NCBI RefSeq assembly: GCF_009805705.1
Contig: NZ_VSMB01000017.1
Coordinates: 1 to 64,000, forward strand
DNA length: 64,000 nt
Reading direction: 5' to 3'
Source: Ruania rhizosphaerae
GTDB lineage: Bacteria > Actinomycetota > Actinomycetes > Actinomycetales > Beutenbergiaceae
Position 1 is the first letter of the stretch, and every line of letters starts with the position of its first letter. Of this stretch, positions 15,579-23,999 are shown one piece after another. Below the pieces are notes generated by a model that worked only from the letters and a program-made list of their open reading frames with translations, was not told the origin of the DNA and made no database searches. Both the position numbers and the translations under genes were made by a program.

Positions 15579-16474
15579 GCTGAGTCGCGCAGCAGCGGGA
15601 CCACTCTCTCGATCATGCGATGGCCCTCAGCTTCGAACCCCCGGTCCCTGACCTGGTACGCCCAAGCCGCCGTGCCGATCGCCTCCCGAGCCCGGCACCG
15701 TAGCCACGACTCGGGCTCCCGCGGGTCCGTACCGTAGCCCGAGAAGAAGGCTCGTTCGAGTGTCGGGTCCCGGTTGAAGTCGCGGGCTGCCAACCGCGCG
15801 AGATCGGTGTAGGCCGGTCGCCATGCGGCGCGACCGAAGTCGATGACGCGTACCTCGCTGCCATCGATCAGCCAGTTGCGCGGCTGCCAGTCGCCGTGCG
15901 TGGGCACGAGGGTCGCCGGTGGTGTCGGCCAGGCCGCGATCGAGTTCCGCAGGACTGCCTCATGCACCGGATCGATCCGGTGTGGGCGGTCCAGCCAGTC
16001 GAGGATCTTGGTGTTCTCCCGCAGTTCCCAGTCGGGCTCGGTCAGAGCGGCTTGCCCGTGGAAAGAGGCCAGGAGTGCGCCGGCCCGGCGGTAGACCTCG
16101 GGATCTTCCTCGGCCGGAGTGTCGAGAGCGAGGTGACCGGTGAGGTAGGTGGTGACGAGGAGTTTCGCGTCGCGATCGCAGTGCCAGAGCCGGGCCGCGT
16201 GGCCGGTCTCGGTCCACGGCGCGGTCCACTCGCGGTGGGCCCGGATCTCTCGTTCGATGTGATGATCCGATGGTCCGCCTGCCTTGATGACCACCTGGGT
16301 GCCGTCCCCTGTGGACCCGTGGAGCACGGTGGTCTCGACCAGGTCCCAACTGAGGTCCGCGAGGATCGTGAGCTCAGGGATCCAGCCTGCCAGGAGGGAG
16401 CGTTGTTCAGAAGTGAGCCGAGCCAGGGAGCGGTCGCGCATCGATCGACGATATCTGAGCGATGCCTTCTCCAT
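15575..16474 (-). CDS. Aminoglycoside-phosphotransferase-fold kinase
   Basis: About 299 residues with the APH kinase signatures: the catalytic loop HGDWQPRNWL (Brenner motif) and the DFGRA metal site, preceded by VVIKAGG with the ATP-lysine. The family includes antibiotic kinases but also choline and sugar kinases, so the substrate is open. The start is uncertain: ATG at 16474 is used, ATG at 16441 is equally possible and neither has a clear Shine-Dalgarno. It is convergent with the LLM gene. Confidence 0.82.
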   Translation of the reverse strand: MEKASLRYRRSMRDRSLARLTSEQRSLLAGWIPELTILADLSWDLVETTVLHGSTGDGTQVVIKAGGPSDHHIEREIRAHREWTAPWTETGHAARLWHCDRDAKLLVTTYLTGHLALDTPAEEDPEVYRRAGALLASFHGQAALTEPDWELRENTKILDWLDRPHRIDPVHEAVLRNSIAAWPTPPATLVPTHGDWQPRNWLIDGSEVRVIDFGRAAWRPAYTDLARLAARDFNRDPTLERAFFSGYGTDPREPESWLRCRAREAIGTAAWAYQVRDRGFEAEGHRMIERVVPLLRDSA

Positions 16475-16670
16475 GGGCGAGGGCGTGCCTGTCTCCACCG
16501 TGCGGCACGACATCAACGTCTATGACGTGCTGATCGCGCTGGAGGGTGTGGATGTCGAGGCTCCGGAACACCTGGACGTCCCGCGGCACGCGTTGGTGTG
16601 TGAGTACGCCCACGCCCACCTGGTCTCGCTGGTGCAGCGCGCCTCGGTGCATCGTTCGGGCTCCCGCCGG

Positions 16671-17822
16671 TCAGAAGGTGGCAGTGGAAGCCCTGCGACC
16701 ATGTCCCGCGGTGGTGACGGCGTGCCCGACGGCGTCCAGCCGCGGTTGGGACAGCAGGCCGAGGTGGTAGAGGTAGACGTCATCGAGCCCTTCGATCAGC
16801 GCGGGCCACTGGGTGCGGATCGATGCCGGTTCCATCGGCGGCAGGCCCATGAGGTAGCCGCCGAGTCTGCTGCCGTTCAACCGGGCGCGTAGGTCATGGG
16901 CGCCTCCGTCCGCGAGGCGGTGAGCGGGGACCACGATTCCGTGCATGTCGTCGGCGTCGTCGAACAGAGCCGCGAACGGCCCGGTGCTCCACGGCTCCGG
17001 GTCCGCGTGGAACACCGTCCGTTCGACGCCCGCGCAACTGGCGAGCACGTTCCGGAGCAGCTCGCGGCGACTGTGTGTGCGCACCGCGAGCACTCCCTGG
17101 GCCTCACGCACGTGGGACTCGACCTCGCCGTGCTTCCCCTCCGCTTCGGCCCGCACTCCGTTCACGACGTCCGCCCGCACGCGTTCGGTGTCGATGCCTG
17201 CCCGCTGATAGGCAGCCTGGCACCAGCCACAGAAGCAGATCGAGAGCAAGTTCTGCGCTGTCTCGGTCCAGTCGGCACCCGCGGTCTTCTCGTGGCGACC
17301 CACATGGCCGAGCCCCATCGGACCGCACGCCTCGATCATCAGGCCGTCCACCGCGAATCGGTCCCGCACACTGCGTATCAGACGGGTGGCGTAGTCGCGC
17401 ACGGCTGGCGAGGTGGGGCAGAGGGCGTACGGATACATCTCTCCCCACGCGTTCACCGCAGCGTGATCGGGATGACGGCGGCCCACCTGAGTGGAGTGAG
17501 TCAGCACCACCCAGGCCTCGACTCGCAGGCCCGCCCGGCGGGAGAGCTCCGCGGCGCGGCCGAATGCGTCCGATCCGGTCCAGGGCGTGTCGGTCTGCGG
17601 CAGAAGCGTGCTGCCGGTCCAGATGTGCGGCGCGCGGTCGATGTACAAGGCCGACTCGGCGGCGTCGATCACCATGTGGCCCGGGTGCAGCGGGGTCGCG
17701 GCGCGCACGGAGTGGTACGCAGCGGCGATCGCCACGCCGGTAGCTCCGGCGCGCCTCACGCGATCGAATACCCCGGGATCGTCGAGGATGTCCCACGGAT
17801 AGGCGCAGAAGGTCGTGGTCAC
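16671..17822 (-). CDS. Unrecognised TIM-barrel (glycosidase-like) protein in uronate operon
   Basis: A 383-residue cytoplasmic protein I cannot name. Its layout resembles glycoside-hydrolase-like TIM barrels: an N-terminal strand (TFCAYPWDI), VEAWVVLTHS near 102-110, a strand ending DGLMIEACGP with a candidate catalytic acid E164, then a C-X-C-X2-C motif at C196, C198 and C201 (CFCGWC) that could bind metal. The stop of the IclR gene overlaps its start (ATGA), and a uronate-dehydrogenase-like gene precedes both, so it belongs to the uronate locus. It may release glucuronate from an imported glycoside or open the aldarolactone made by the dehydrogenase; both ideas are inference. Confidence 0.7.
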   Translation of the reverse strand: MTTTFCAYPWDILDDPGVFDRVRRAGATGVAIAAAYHSVRAATPLHPGHMVIDAAESALYIDRAPHIWTGSTLLPQTDTPWTGSDAFGRAAELSRRAGLRVEAWVVLTHSTQVGRRHPDHAAVNAWGEMYPYALCPTSPAVRDYATRLIRSVRDRFAVDGLMIEACGPMGLGHVGRHEKTAGADWTETAQNLLSICFCGWCQAAYQRAGIDTERVRADVVNGVRAEAEGKHGEVESHVREAQGVLAVRTHSRRELLRNVLASCAGVERTVFHADPEPWSTGPFAALFDDADDMHGIVVPAHRLADGGAHDLRARLNGSRLGGYLMGLPPMEPASIRTQWPALIEGLDDVYLYHLGLLSQPRLDAVGHAVTTAGHGRRASTATF

Positions 17823-18622
17823 CGCACGCCTGCCGAACGCAGCTGTGTGGCGAGGTCGTGCGCGGCACTGGCCAACTTGCTCCCCACGTTCTCCAGTTCC
17901 TCGGTAGTGGCGCGGTCACTGGGGATCGAACAGCTGATCGCATCGGTGGCTGGTATCCGGTAGGAGATCGTGGTCGCCACACAGCAGACGCCGGGAGTGT
18001 TCTCCTCCCGCTCGACCGCGTATCCCGTGCGCCGGACCTTTTCCAGCGACTGGGTGAGGAGATCGCGCTCCACGATGGTCTGAGGCGTCAGTTGCGCCAG
18101 CGGCTCCTCGCCCAGCGCCTCGTCGAGCTCAGCCGCGCTCAGCTCGGCGAGCAACGCCTTGCCGAGCGAGGTGGCGTGGGCGGGTAACCGCCGACCCACG
18201 CGCGAGGTCGCGCGTGAGGAGTTGGTGGTCTCGCGCGTGGCCAGATAGAGGATGTGGGCATCGTCGCGCCGGGCATAGTGCGTGGTGTAGCCCGTGCTGT
18301 CGCGGACGCGCTCGAGCGTGGCCTGAGCCAGTGGCAACGCAGGCTCGCGGTCGAGGTAGGAGGTTCCGACGACGAGTGCATGGGCCCCGATCCGGACCTC
18401 CCCGGCTTCGGTCAGCTCGACCCAGCCGCTGGCGGCCATCGTGTGAATGAGCTGATGGAGGCTGGAACGTGGGTAACCGACACGGCGGTGCAACTCGGCC
18501 ATCGGCAGCGGAGCGCCTGCCGCGGCGAGGGCGTCGAGCAGGTGGAGCGTTCGCTCGGCCGACTTCACTCGCCGGCCGGCGGTCTCCTCCGGTTCGGCCC
18601 GGGCGGCGGAAGTGGTGCTCAC
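17819..18622 (-). CDS. IclR-family regulator of the uronate locus
   Basis: The 267-residue protein has the IclR two-domain plan: an N-terminal winged helix (VKSAERTLHLLDALAAAG, then YPRSSLHQLIHTMAASGWVE) and a C-terminal effector domain (SLGKALLAEL, ending with GVCCVATTI). IclR proteins commonly control sugar-acid and aromatic catabolism. It overlaps its neighbours by four bases on both sides and is cotranscribed with the uronate dehydrogenase-like gene. Palindromes in the divergent promoter region at 19492-19530 are its probable sites; the effector may be glucarate or a uronate. Confidence 0.92.
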   Translation of the reverse strand: MSTTSAARAEPEETAGRRVKSAERTLHLLDALAAAGAPLPMAELHRRVGYPRSSLHQLIHTMAASGWVELTEAGEVRIGAHALVVGTSYLDREPALPLAQATLERVRDSTGYTTHYARRDDAHILYLATRETTNSSRATSRVGRRLPAHATSLGKALLAELSAAELDEALGEEPLAQLTPQTIVERDLLTQSLEKVRRTGYAVEREENTPGVCCVATTISYRIPATDAISCSIPSDRATTEELENVGSKLASAAHDLATQLRSAGVR

Positions 18623-19410
18623 CAGTGAACTCCTAATGGATGGGTGTCGTCTGCGAATGCGCCTCCGATCAGACCATTCTGATCGATCGGGTCATCGGAG
18701 ACAGTGTCGGCGAAATCTTCGGCGTTGTCCTTCGGCTCGTAGCCGATCCGTCGGCCGGGCTCCAGGGAGAACCAGCCGCGGGAGTTGGCAGAGACAGCCC
18801 AGACCAGATGTGCCCCCGCTCGCTGGTACCTCGCAGTTGCCTCGACGAGTCGCGCGAGGTCCGGAAGTGAAAGCCAGGTCGAGAGCGTACGAACGCTGTT
18901 GGGCTTGTCATGGATCGTGCCGATCCGGGCGAGTGAGATGACGAGATCATGGCGATCGGCATACGCGGAAGCAAGAGCTTCCATGGCCGCCTTGCTCACG
19001 CCGTAGAGGCTGTCTGGGCGGATGGGGAGGTAGTCGACCAGCTCCTCGGGGATTGGCCAGACGCCGACGGCGTGGGTGGAGCTGGCGATCAGCAGGTGCC
19101 GGACCCCTTCCAACCGTGCCGCTTCGAGCACTGTCCGGGTGCCCTCGACGTTGACCTGTGCCAGCTCATCCCAGGACTGCTCGCGGCTGTGGCCCCCGAG
19201 ATGCACGATGACGTCCACGCCCCGCGCGGCAGCACGAACCGCGTCGAGATCTGTGAGGTCTGCCACGATCGCCGTCTCGGTGGTCGTGGGTGCCGTTGGC
19301 AGCTTGTCGAGCAGGCGCACCCGGTGCCCACGGTCCTGCAGTACCGGCCGCAGTCCGGAACCGCTGAGGCCGGCGGCTCCGGTGAGCAGGATCGTCAACG
19401 GTGAGTCCAC
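18619..19410 (-). CDS. Uronate dehydrogenase-like extended SDR
   Basis: A 263-residue NAD(P)-dependent enzyme with TGAAGLSGSGLRPVL as the nucleotide motif, STHAVG at the active-site serine and YGVSKAAME giving the Tyr/Lys pair. Its size and sequence match uronate dehydrogenases (about 265 residues), which oxidise glucuronate or galacturonate to the aldarolactone. The next steps are encoded on the opposite strand. The GTG at 19410 is chosen because AGAGGAA lies about seven bases upstream; a longer frame adds non-family sequence. No lactonase is seen, so lactone opening may be spontaneous or done elsewhere. Confidence in the fold is high, in the substrate moderate. Confidence 0.85.
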   Translation of the reverse strand: MDSPLTILLTGAAGLSGSGLRPVLQDRGHRVRLLDKLPTAPTTTETAIVADLTDLDAVRAAARGVDVIVHLGGHSREQSWDELAQVNVEGTRTVLEAARLEGVRHLLIASSTHAVGVWPIPEELVDYLPIRPDSLYGVSKAAMEALASAYADRHDLVISLARIGTIHDKPNSVRTLSTWLSLPDLARLVEATARYQRAGAHLVWAVSANSRGWFSLEPGRRIGYEPKDNAEDFADTVSDDPIDQNGLIGGAFADDTHPLGVHW

Positions 19411-19459
19411 GACGCAGTTCCTCTCGGTCGAGCGACGAAGGTTGCGGCTCTCTGCCGCA

Positions 19460-19530
19460 TTGACAGCTATGTGGCTCAACATTAGCATCGTGAACGCGTT
19501 CGCAGAAGCGGACGAGTTCACATATGCGAA
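19460..19530 (+). promoter_or_regulatory. Promoter and operator candidates of the uronate import operon
   Basis: TTGACA (19460-19465) and TAGCAT (19483-19488) are 17 bp apart, a near-consensus promoter for the plus-strand operon. At the start point lies the palindrome GAACGCGTTC (19492-19501), and further down TTCACATATGCGAA (19517-19530), symmetric at six of seven arm positions. Both sit where a repressor would block transcription; the IclR protein encoded divergently is the likely binder. A short stem GCGGC-TCTCT-GCCGC (19445-19459) precedes the -35 box. Confidence 0.65.
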
Positions 19531-19542
19531 AGTAGGGTATCA

Positions 19543-20877
19543 ATGAGGAATCCCCGCTCGATGAGGTTCGTCTCATGCGCCGCGGCGGCATCGATCCTGC
19601 TCACGGTCGCCGCCTGCGCTTCGGACGGCGAAGCAGGTGACGATGCCGATCAGAGCCTTGAGGTGTGGGCCCGCAGCGATGAAGCCTCCGCAGTCAGTTG
19701 GCAGTTCATGCTCGACGAGTTCACCGAGCAGACAGGGATCGAGGTCGAGTACCAAGCGGTCCAGGAGTTCGACACTCAGCTGCAGGCACGTGCCTCGCAG
19801 GGCGATCTGCCCGACCTGCTGGTCAACGACGCGGGCTCGCTCGGCAACTACGTGGCGCAAGGTCTGGTGCTCCCGGTCGACCAAGCGGCGATCGAGGGCA
19901 ACGACGAAGTACCGCAGCGCATCTGGGACGAGAGTATCGGGCCCGACGGGGAACTGTACGGCGTGCCGTTCTCTCGCCAGGCCAGTATCACCATCCTCCG
20001 CAAGGACTGGCGCGAGAACCTCGGTTACGACGTCCCGACCACCTGGGACGAGCTGACTGAGCTCGCTGAGGCGTTCGCAACCGAAGATCCGGACGGCAAC
20101 GGTGAGGACGATACCTACGGCATGGTCGTCCCAGGGTCCGCGCAGAGCGGCTACATCTACCGCTGGGCCAACCCCTACATCCTGCAGGCCGGAGGCGACG
20201 CGCTCGAGCGCAGCGAGGACGGCACCTTCTCCGTGGTCTTCGACTCTCCAGAGGTGAACGAGGCGGTGGAGTGGGTGCAGGAGCAGTTCTGCACCGAGGG
20301 TGTGACCGTGCCGGGCTCGATCAACCTGACCACGGCAGACACTCCGTTCTTCCAGCAGGGGACCGCGGGCATCTACAGCACGGGCCCGTACAACATCTCG
20401 ACCTTCAGCGAGGCTGTCGGAGCCGAGAACGTCGAGATCATTCCCGCGCCCGCAGGGCCGGAGGGCACCACGGCCTGGGCGGAGGGCGAGAACATCTACT
20501 TCGGCGCCAGCTCGGACAAGCTCGAACTGCAGCAGCAACTGGCCTCCTTCCTCATCTCCGCCGAGGCGCAGGAGATCGGGATGTCGAACGAGGAGAACGA
20601 CGAGGGTGTCGCGGCTCAAGCCGTGGTCCGGATTCCGGTCAACGAGAATGTCGACGCCGCACAGGTCACCGGGGACGAGCGACTCGCGGTTGCCCAGGAG
20701 GCATACGCCGACTCCGAGCCGTTCCCGTGGTCGATCGACTACCTGCCCTACCGCCAGATCGTCGCCGACGGGCTCAACGCCATCGCGGCCGACTGCAACG
20801 CCGACGTGGCCGAGGGTGTGACGTCGATCGCCGCGCAGCTGCAAGAGCAGCTCGAGCGCGATGAGTTCGCCGGATGA
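19543..20877 (+). CDS. Sugar ABC transporter substrate-binding lipoprotein
   Basis: A 444-residue family-1 extracellular binding protein. The signal peptide ends in a lipobox with C25 (LTVAAC), so the mature protein is lipid-anchored outside the membrane. The body has typical marks such as LPDLLVNDAGSLGNYVAQGLVLPVD and GVPFSRQASITILRKDW. The genes that follow degrade glucarate, so the ligand is probably a hexuronate, an aldarate or an oligouronide. ATG 19543 has a weak AGGG site; ATG 19561 is an alternative. The stop overlaps the permease start by four bases. Confidence 0.93.
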   Translation: MRNPRSMRFVSCAAAASILLTVAACASDGEAGDDADQSLEVWARSDEASAVSWQFMLDEFTEQTGIEVEYQAVQEFDTQLQARASQGDLPDLLVNDAGSLGNYVAQGLVLPVDQAAIEGNDEVPQRIWDESIGPDGELYGVPFSRQASITILRKDWRENLGYDVPTTWDELTELAEAFATEDPDGNGEDDTYGMVVPGSAQSGYIYRWANPYILQAGGDALERSEDGTFSVVFDSPEVNEAVEWVQEQFCTEGVTVPGSINLTTADTPFFQQGTAGIYSTGPYNISTFSEAVGAENVEIIPAPAGPEGTTAWAEGENIYFGASSDKLELQQQLASFLISAEAQEIGMSNEENDEGVAAQAVVRIPVNENVDAAQVTGDERLAVAQEAYADSEPFPWSIDYLPYRQIVADGLNAIAADCNADVAEGVTSIAAQLQEQLERDEFAG

Positions 20878-21824
20878 CGAGCGCGCTCGCGCATGAGCGG
20901 ACCCCGCTCCAGGGCTCGGGCTCTGGAGCGGGGCGCCGCCGCCCCTTGTCATGGCCCCGGATCAAGCGTCAGCTCATCCCGTGGTTCTTCGTGCTGCCTG
21001 GGCTCGTGCTGGCAGTGCTGTTCAAGTTCCATCCGGCCGTCGACGGCATCTGGATGAGTTTCCAGAAGGTGCAACCGTTCCTCGGCAACGAATGGATCGG
21101 GCTGCAGAACTATGCCGACGTCCTCGGCGATCAACGCTTCATCGATGCGATGGAGCACACCGTGCTACTAGCCGTCGGGCAGACCACTGGTGCGGTGCTG
21201 CTGGCGTTCTGCCTGGCCCTCCTCATGGAGGGAGCGTCGCGCCCACTGCGCTGGGCGCGCACCGCCGTCTTCCTCCCGGTCGTCACCGCGCTGGCGATCA
21301 TCGGTGAGGTCTGGCGGATCCTTCTCTTCCCCTCCGAGTCCGGGTTCGCCAACTCTGTGCTCTCGCTCTTCGGGCTTCCGACGCAGCAGTTCCTGAGTGA
21401 CCCCTCGCAGGCACTGTGGTGGGTGATGATGGTCGGCATCTGGACGGCAGCGCCCTACAACATGATCATCATCATGGCCGGGCTCGTCGGGATCGATCGC
21501 TCGCTCTACGAGGCGGCGGCGATGGACGGGATCACCACGCGGCAGCGCATCTGGTACATCGTGCTGCCCGCGCTGCGACCTGCGATCAGCGTGGTTCTCA
21601 CGCTCGCGGCCATCCGCTCACTGCGCATCTTCACCGAGGTGTACGTTCTCACCGGTGGTGGACCAGCGGGGGCAACCGAGGTGTGGATGACCCGCACATT
21701 CTCGTTGGGCTTCGATTCCAATAATCTCGGCGTCGCCTCCGCCGCCTCCGTGCTGCTCCTGCTGGTCACTCTCGCTCTCACGGTGGCCACTCGAGCGATC
21801 ACTCACCGCAAGGAAACCTCATGA
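20874..21824 (+). CDS. Sugar ABC transporter permease (first)
   Basis: The 316-residue MalF/UgpA-type membrane protein has a basic cytoplasmic N-terminus, six hydrophobic helices and the EAA loop YEAAAMDGITTRQRIWYIVLP near residue 212-232, the contact site for the ATPase. No ATPase gene is present in the operon, so a shared MsiK-type ATPase encoded elsewhere is presumed, as usual in actinobacteria. Codons about 9-20 form a perfect 11-bp hairpin (20900-20931). Confidence 0.93.
   Translation: MTSALAHERTPLQGSGSGAGRRRPLSWPRIKRQLIPWFFVLPGLVLAVLFKFHPAVDGIWMSFQKVQPFLGNEWIGLQNYADVLGDQRFIDAMEHTVLLAVGQTTGAVLLAFCLALLMEGASRPLRWARTAVFLPVVTALAIIGEVWRILLFPSESGFANSVLSLFGLPTQQFLSDPSQALWWVMMVGIWTAAPYNMIIIMAGLVGIDRSLYEAAAMDGITTRQRIWYIVLPALRPAISVVLTLAAIRSLRIFTEVYVLTGGGPAGATEVWMTRTFSLGFDSNNLGVASAASVLLLLVTLALTVATRAITHRKETS
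20900..20931 (+). other. 11-bp hairpin at binding-protein/permease junction
   Basis: CCCCGCTCCAG (20900-20910) and CTGGAGCGGGG (20921-20931) pair perfectly around a 10-nt loop. It starts 23 nt after the binding-protein stop and lies inside the permease's first 20 codons. A plausible role is to protect the binding-protein mRNA from 3' decay or slow entry into the permease, giving excess binding protein. Similar structures occur at two other transporter junctions in this window. Confidence 0.65.
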
Positions 21825-22735
21825 CGATGCGAGCCAACGCCCCGTCTGCGGCGAAGCAGCGCAAGGTCCATGCCGAGGGCCGCTTCGACAGTGCGCTCGG
21901 ATGGGCTCCCGGTTGGAAGATCTCGAACGTGGTCCGGGTGCTGCTGTGCCTGGTGGTGCTCGCGGTGTTCGCCCTCCCGTTCCTGCTCGTGCTCTCCGGG
22001 GCGTTCGACGCCCAGGGAGATTCCACCTCGCTCCGGCTCATCCCCGCCGAACCCTCACTGGCCTCCGTGCGCGCGGCGGAGCGCCTCGGTGTCTTCGGCT
22101 ACTTCGCCAACTCCTTCATCATCGTCGGAGGGGGCCTGCTGCTCCAGGTCGCGGTCGCCGTCCTGACCTCATATGCGCTGGCGCGCCACCGGTTCCGAGG
22201 GCGCGCGCTCGTCTTCATGCTCTTCCTGACCACGATGATGCTTCCCGAAGAGGTCATCGCGATCCCACTGTCGCAAGTGCTGGGCGATGTTGCGGGAACC
22301 GGTCTGAGTGTGCGTGGCACGCCCTGGGGTGTGATTCTGCCGGTTGCCGTCTGGGGTTTCTCCATCCTGGTGATGACCGAGTTCATGAAGGACATCCCCG
22401 GCGAGATCGAGGAGGCCGCGCGCTTGGACGGCGTCGGCGAGCTGCGGATGCTCTGGAGCATCGTTCTACCGCTGTGCAAGCCGGTGCTCGGCGTGGTCAC
22501 CATCTTCGGCTTCATGATGATCTGGGATCAGTACCTGCTCCCTCTCATCGCAGCGGACTCACCCGCCGACTACACCCTCACCGTGGCGCTCGGCGTGCTT
22601 CGCAACGACCCCGAGACCGGCACCGGCGTGCTGTTGTTCGGTGCACTGCTGGCACTGTTGCCGAGCCTCATCATCTATCTGCTCATGCAGAAGTCGCTGA
22701 TCCGCGGCATCTCATCGGGCGCGACGAAAGGATAG
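21821..22735 (+). CDS. Sugar ABC transporter permease (second)
   Basis: The 304-residue MalG/UgpE-type permease overlaps its partner by four bases. Six hydrophobic helices are visible, with the EAA loop IEEAARLDGVGELRMLWSIVLP near residues 191-212. It pairs with the preceding permease to form the membrane channel of the presumed uronate/aldarate importer. AAAGGA near its end serves as the ribosome site of the following glucarate dehydratase gene. Confidence 0.93.
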   Translation: MTMRANAPSAAKQRKVHAEGRFDSALGWAPGWKISNVVRVLLCLVVLAVFALPFLLVLSGAFDAQGDSTSLRLIPAEPSLASVRAAERLGVFGYFANSFIIVGGGLLLQVAVAVLTSYALARHRFRGRALVFMLFLTTMMLPEEVIAIPLSQVLGDVAGTGLSVRGTPWGVILPVAVWGFSILVMTEFMKDIPGEIEEAARLDGVGELRMLWSIVLPLCKPVLGVVTIFGFMMIWDQYLLPLIAADSPADYTLTVALGVLRNDPETGTGVLLFGALLALLPSLIIYLLMQKSLIRGISSGATKG

Positions 22736-22738
22736 TCC

Positions 22739-23998
22739 GTGATCATCCGGGACATCACTGTCACACCGATCGCTTTCCGCGATCCACCGTTGCTGAACGC
22801 CGTCGGTCTGCACGAACCACTCGCGCTGCGCACGATCGTGCAGCTGCACGTCGAGGGCGGGATCGTCGGTCTGGGCGAGGGCAGCGGTGGCATGGACGTC
22901 GCCGACCGATTGCGGCAGGTCGCCGATGAAGTGATCGGGTTGAACGTGTTCGACCTGAATGGCATCGAGGCCGCAGTGAACCGGGTGCTCGGTGGGGATG
23001 CGGGTTCCTTGACACGGCGAGAGCGGCGCGAGGTCTATGCCATTCTCGATGTCGCCGCACACGACGCACAGGGTCATCTGACCGGGCTACCGGTGTCTGA
23101 GCTGCTCGGTGGCCGGGTACGTGACTCCGTGGACTACAGCGCCTACCTGTTCTACAAGTACGCCGGCCATCCGGATCCGGCCAGGTCTACCGATCCTGCC
23201 GACGCCGCGCCAGACGAGTGGGGCGCGGCCCTCGACCCGGCCGGGATCGTCGCTCAGGCGCGCACGCTGATCGAACGATACGGCTTCTCCTCGATCAAGC
23301 TGAAGGCTGGTGTGTTTCCTCCCGAGCAGGAGGTGGCCGCGATGCGAGCGCTCGCCGAGGCGTTCCCGGGCTACCCGTTGCGTATCGACCCCAATGGCGC
23401 GTGGAGCCACGAGACTGCCGTGGCGGTCTGCGCCGAGCTGGGTGAGCTACTCGAGTACTTCGAGGACCCTGTGCTCGGGATCGACGGCATGGCGGCCGTG
23501 GCGCGTGAGGTGGAACGCCCGCTGGCGACGAATATGTGCGTCGTCGCCTTCGAACACCTTCCCGAAGCCTTCGCCAAGGATGCCGTGCAGATCGTGCTCT
23601 CGGACCACCACTACTGGGGCGGGCTGCGGCACACCCGCGAACTGGCTGCGATCTGCGGTCACTGGGGTGTGGGCGTCTCCATGCATTCGAACTCCCATCT
23701 CGGGATCTCGCTGGCTGCGATGACCCACGTGGCAGCAGCAACGCCGGAGCTGGCCTACGCCTGCGACACGCACTATCCGTGGAACCGCGAAGACGACATC
23801 GTCCGCCCCGGCGTGCTCGAGATCGTCGACGGCGCCGTCGCGGTCCCACGAGCGCCGGGCCTCGGGGTCGAACTCGACCCTGCGGCGTTGGAACGCCAGC
23901 ACCAGGTGTTCCTCGACTCCGGCCGTACCCACCGTGACGATTCCGGGTACATCCAGCAGTTCCAGCCTGACTTCTCTTCGACCCTGCCGAGGTTCTGA
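22739..23998 (+). CDS. gudD: Glucarate dehydratase (enolase superfamily)
   Basis: The 419-residue enzyme converts D-glucarate to 5-keto-4-deoxyglucarate. The glucarate-dehydratase subgroup marks are all present: KLK at 187-189 (K189 as base), metal ligands D217 (RIDPNGAW), E242 (YFEDP) and N265 (ATNMCV), and the D289 plus H316 dyad in SDHHYWGG and MHSNSHLGIS. The GTG start at 22739 follows AAAGGA. It sits after the importer and before KDG dehydratase, in pathway order. Galactarate use is possible as well but the sequence favours GudD. Confidence 0.93.
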   Translation: MIIRDITVTPIAFRDPPLLNAVGLHEPLALRTIVQLHVEGGIVGLGEGSGGMDVADRLRQVADEVIGLNVFDLNGIEAAVNRVLGGDAGSLTRRERREVYAILDVAAHDAQGHLTGLPVSELLGGRVRDSVDYSAYLFYKYAGHPDPARSTDPADAAPDEWGAALDPAGIVAQARTLIERYGFSSIKLKAGVFPPEQEVAAMRALAEAFPGYPLRIDPNGAWSHETAVAVCAELGELLEYFEDPVLGIDGMAAVAREVERPLATNMCVVAFEHLPEAFAKDAVQIVLSDHHYWGGLRHTRELAAICGHWGVGVSMHSNSHLGISLAAMTHVAAATPELAYACDTHYPWNREDDIVRPGVLEIVDGAVAVPRAPGLGVELDPAALERQHQVFLDSGRTHRDDSGYIQQFQPDFSSTLPRF

Positions 23999-23999
23999 C

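Noticed and set aside
16475-16670. Plus-strand frame between the phosphotransferase and the TIM-barrel gene
   Set aside because: The frame extends into both flanking genes, has no ribosome site or recognisable domain and ends without conservation; I treat the 196 bp as intergenic.
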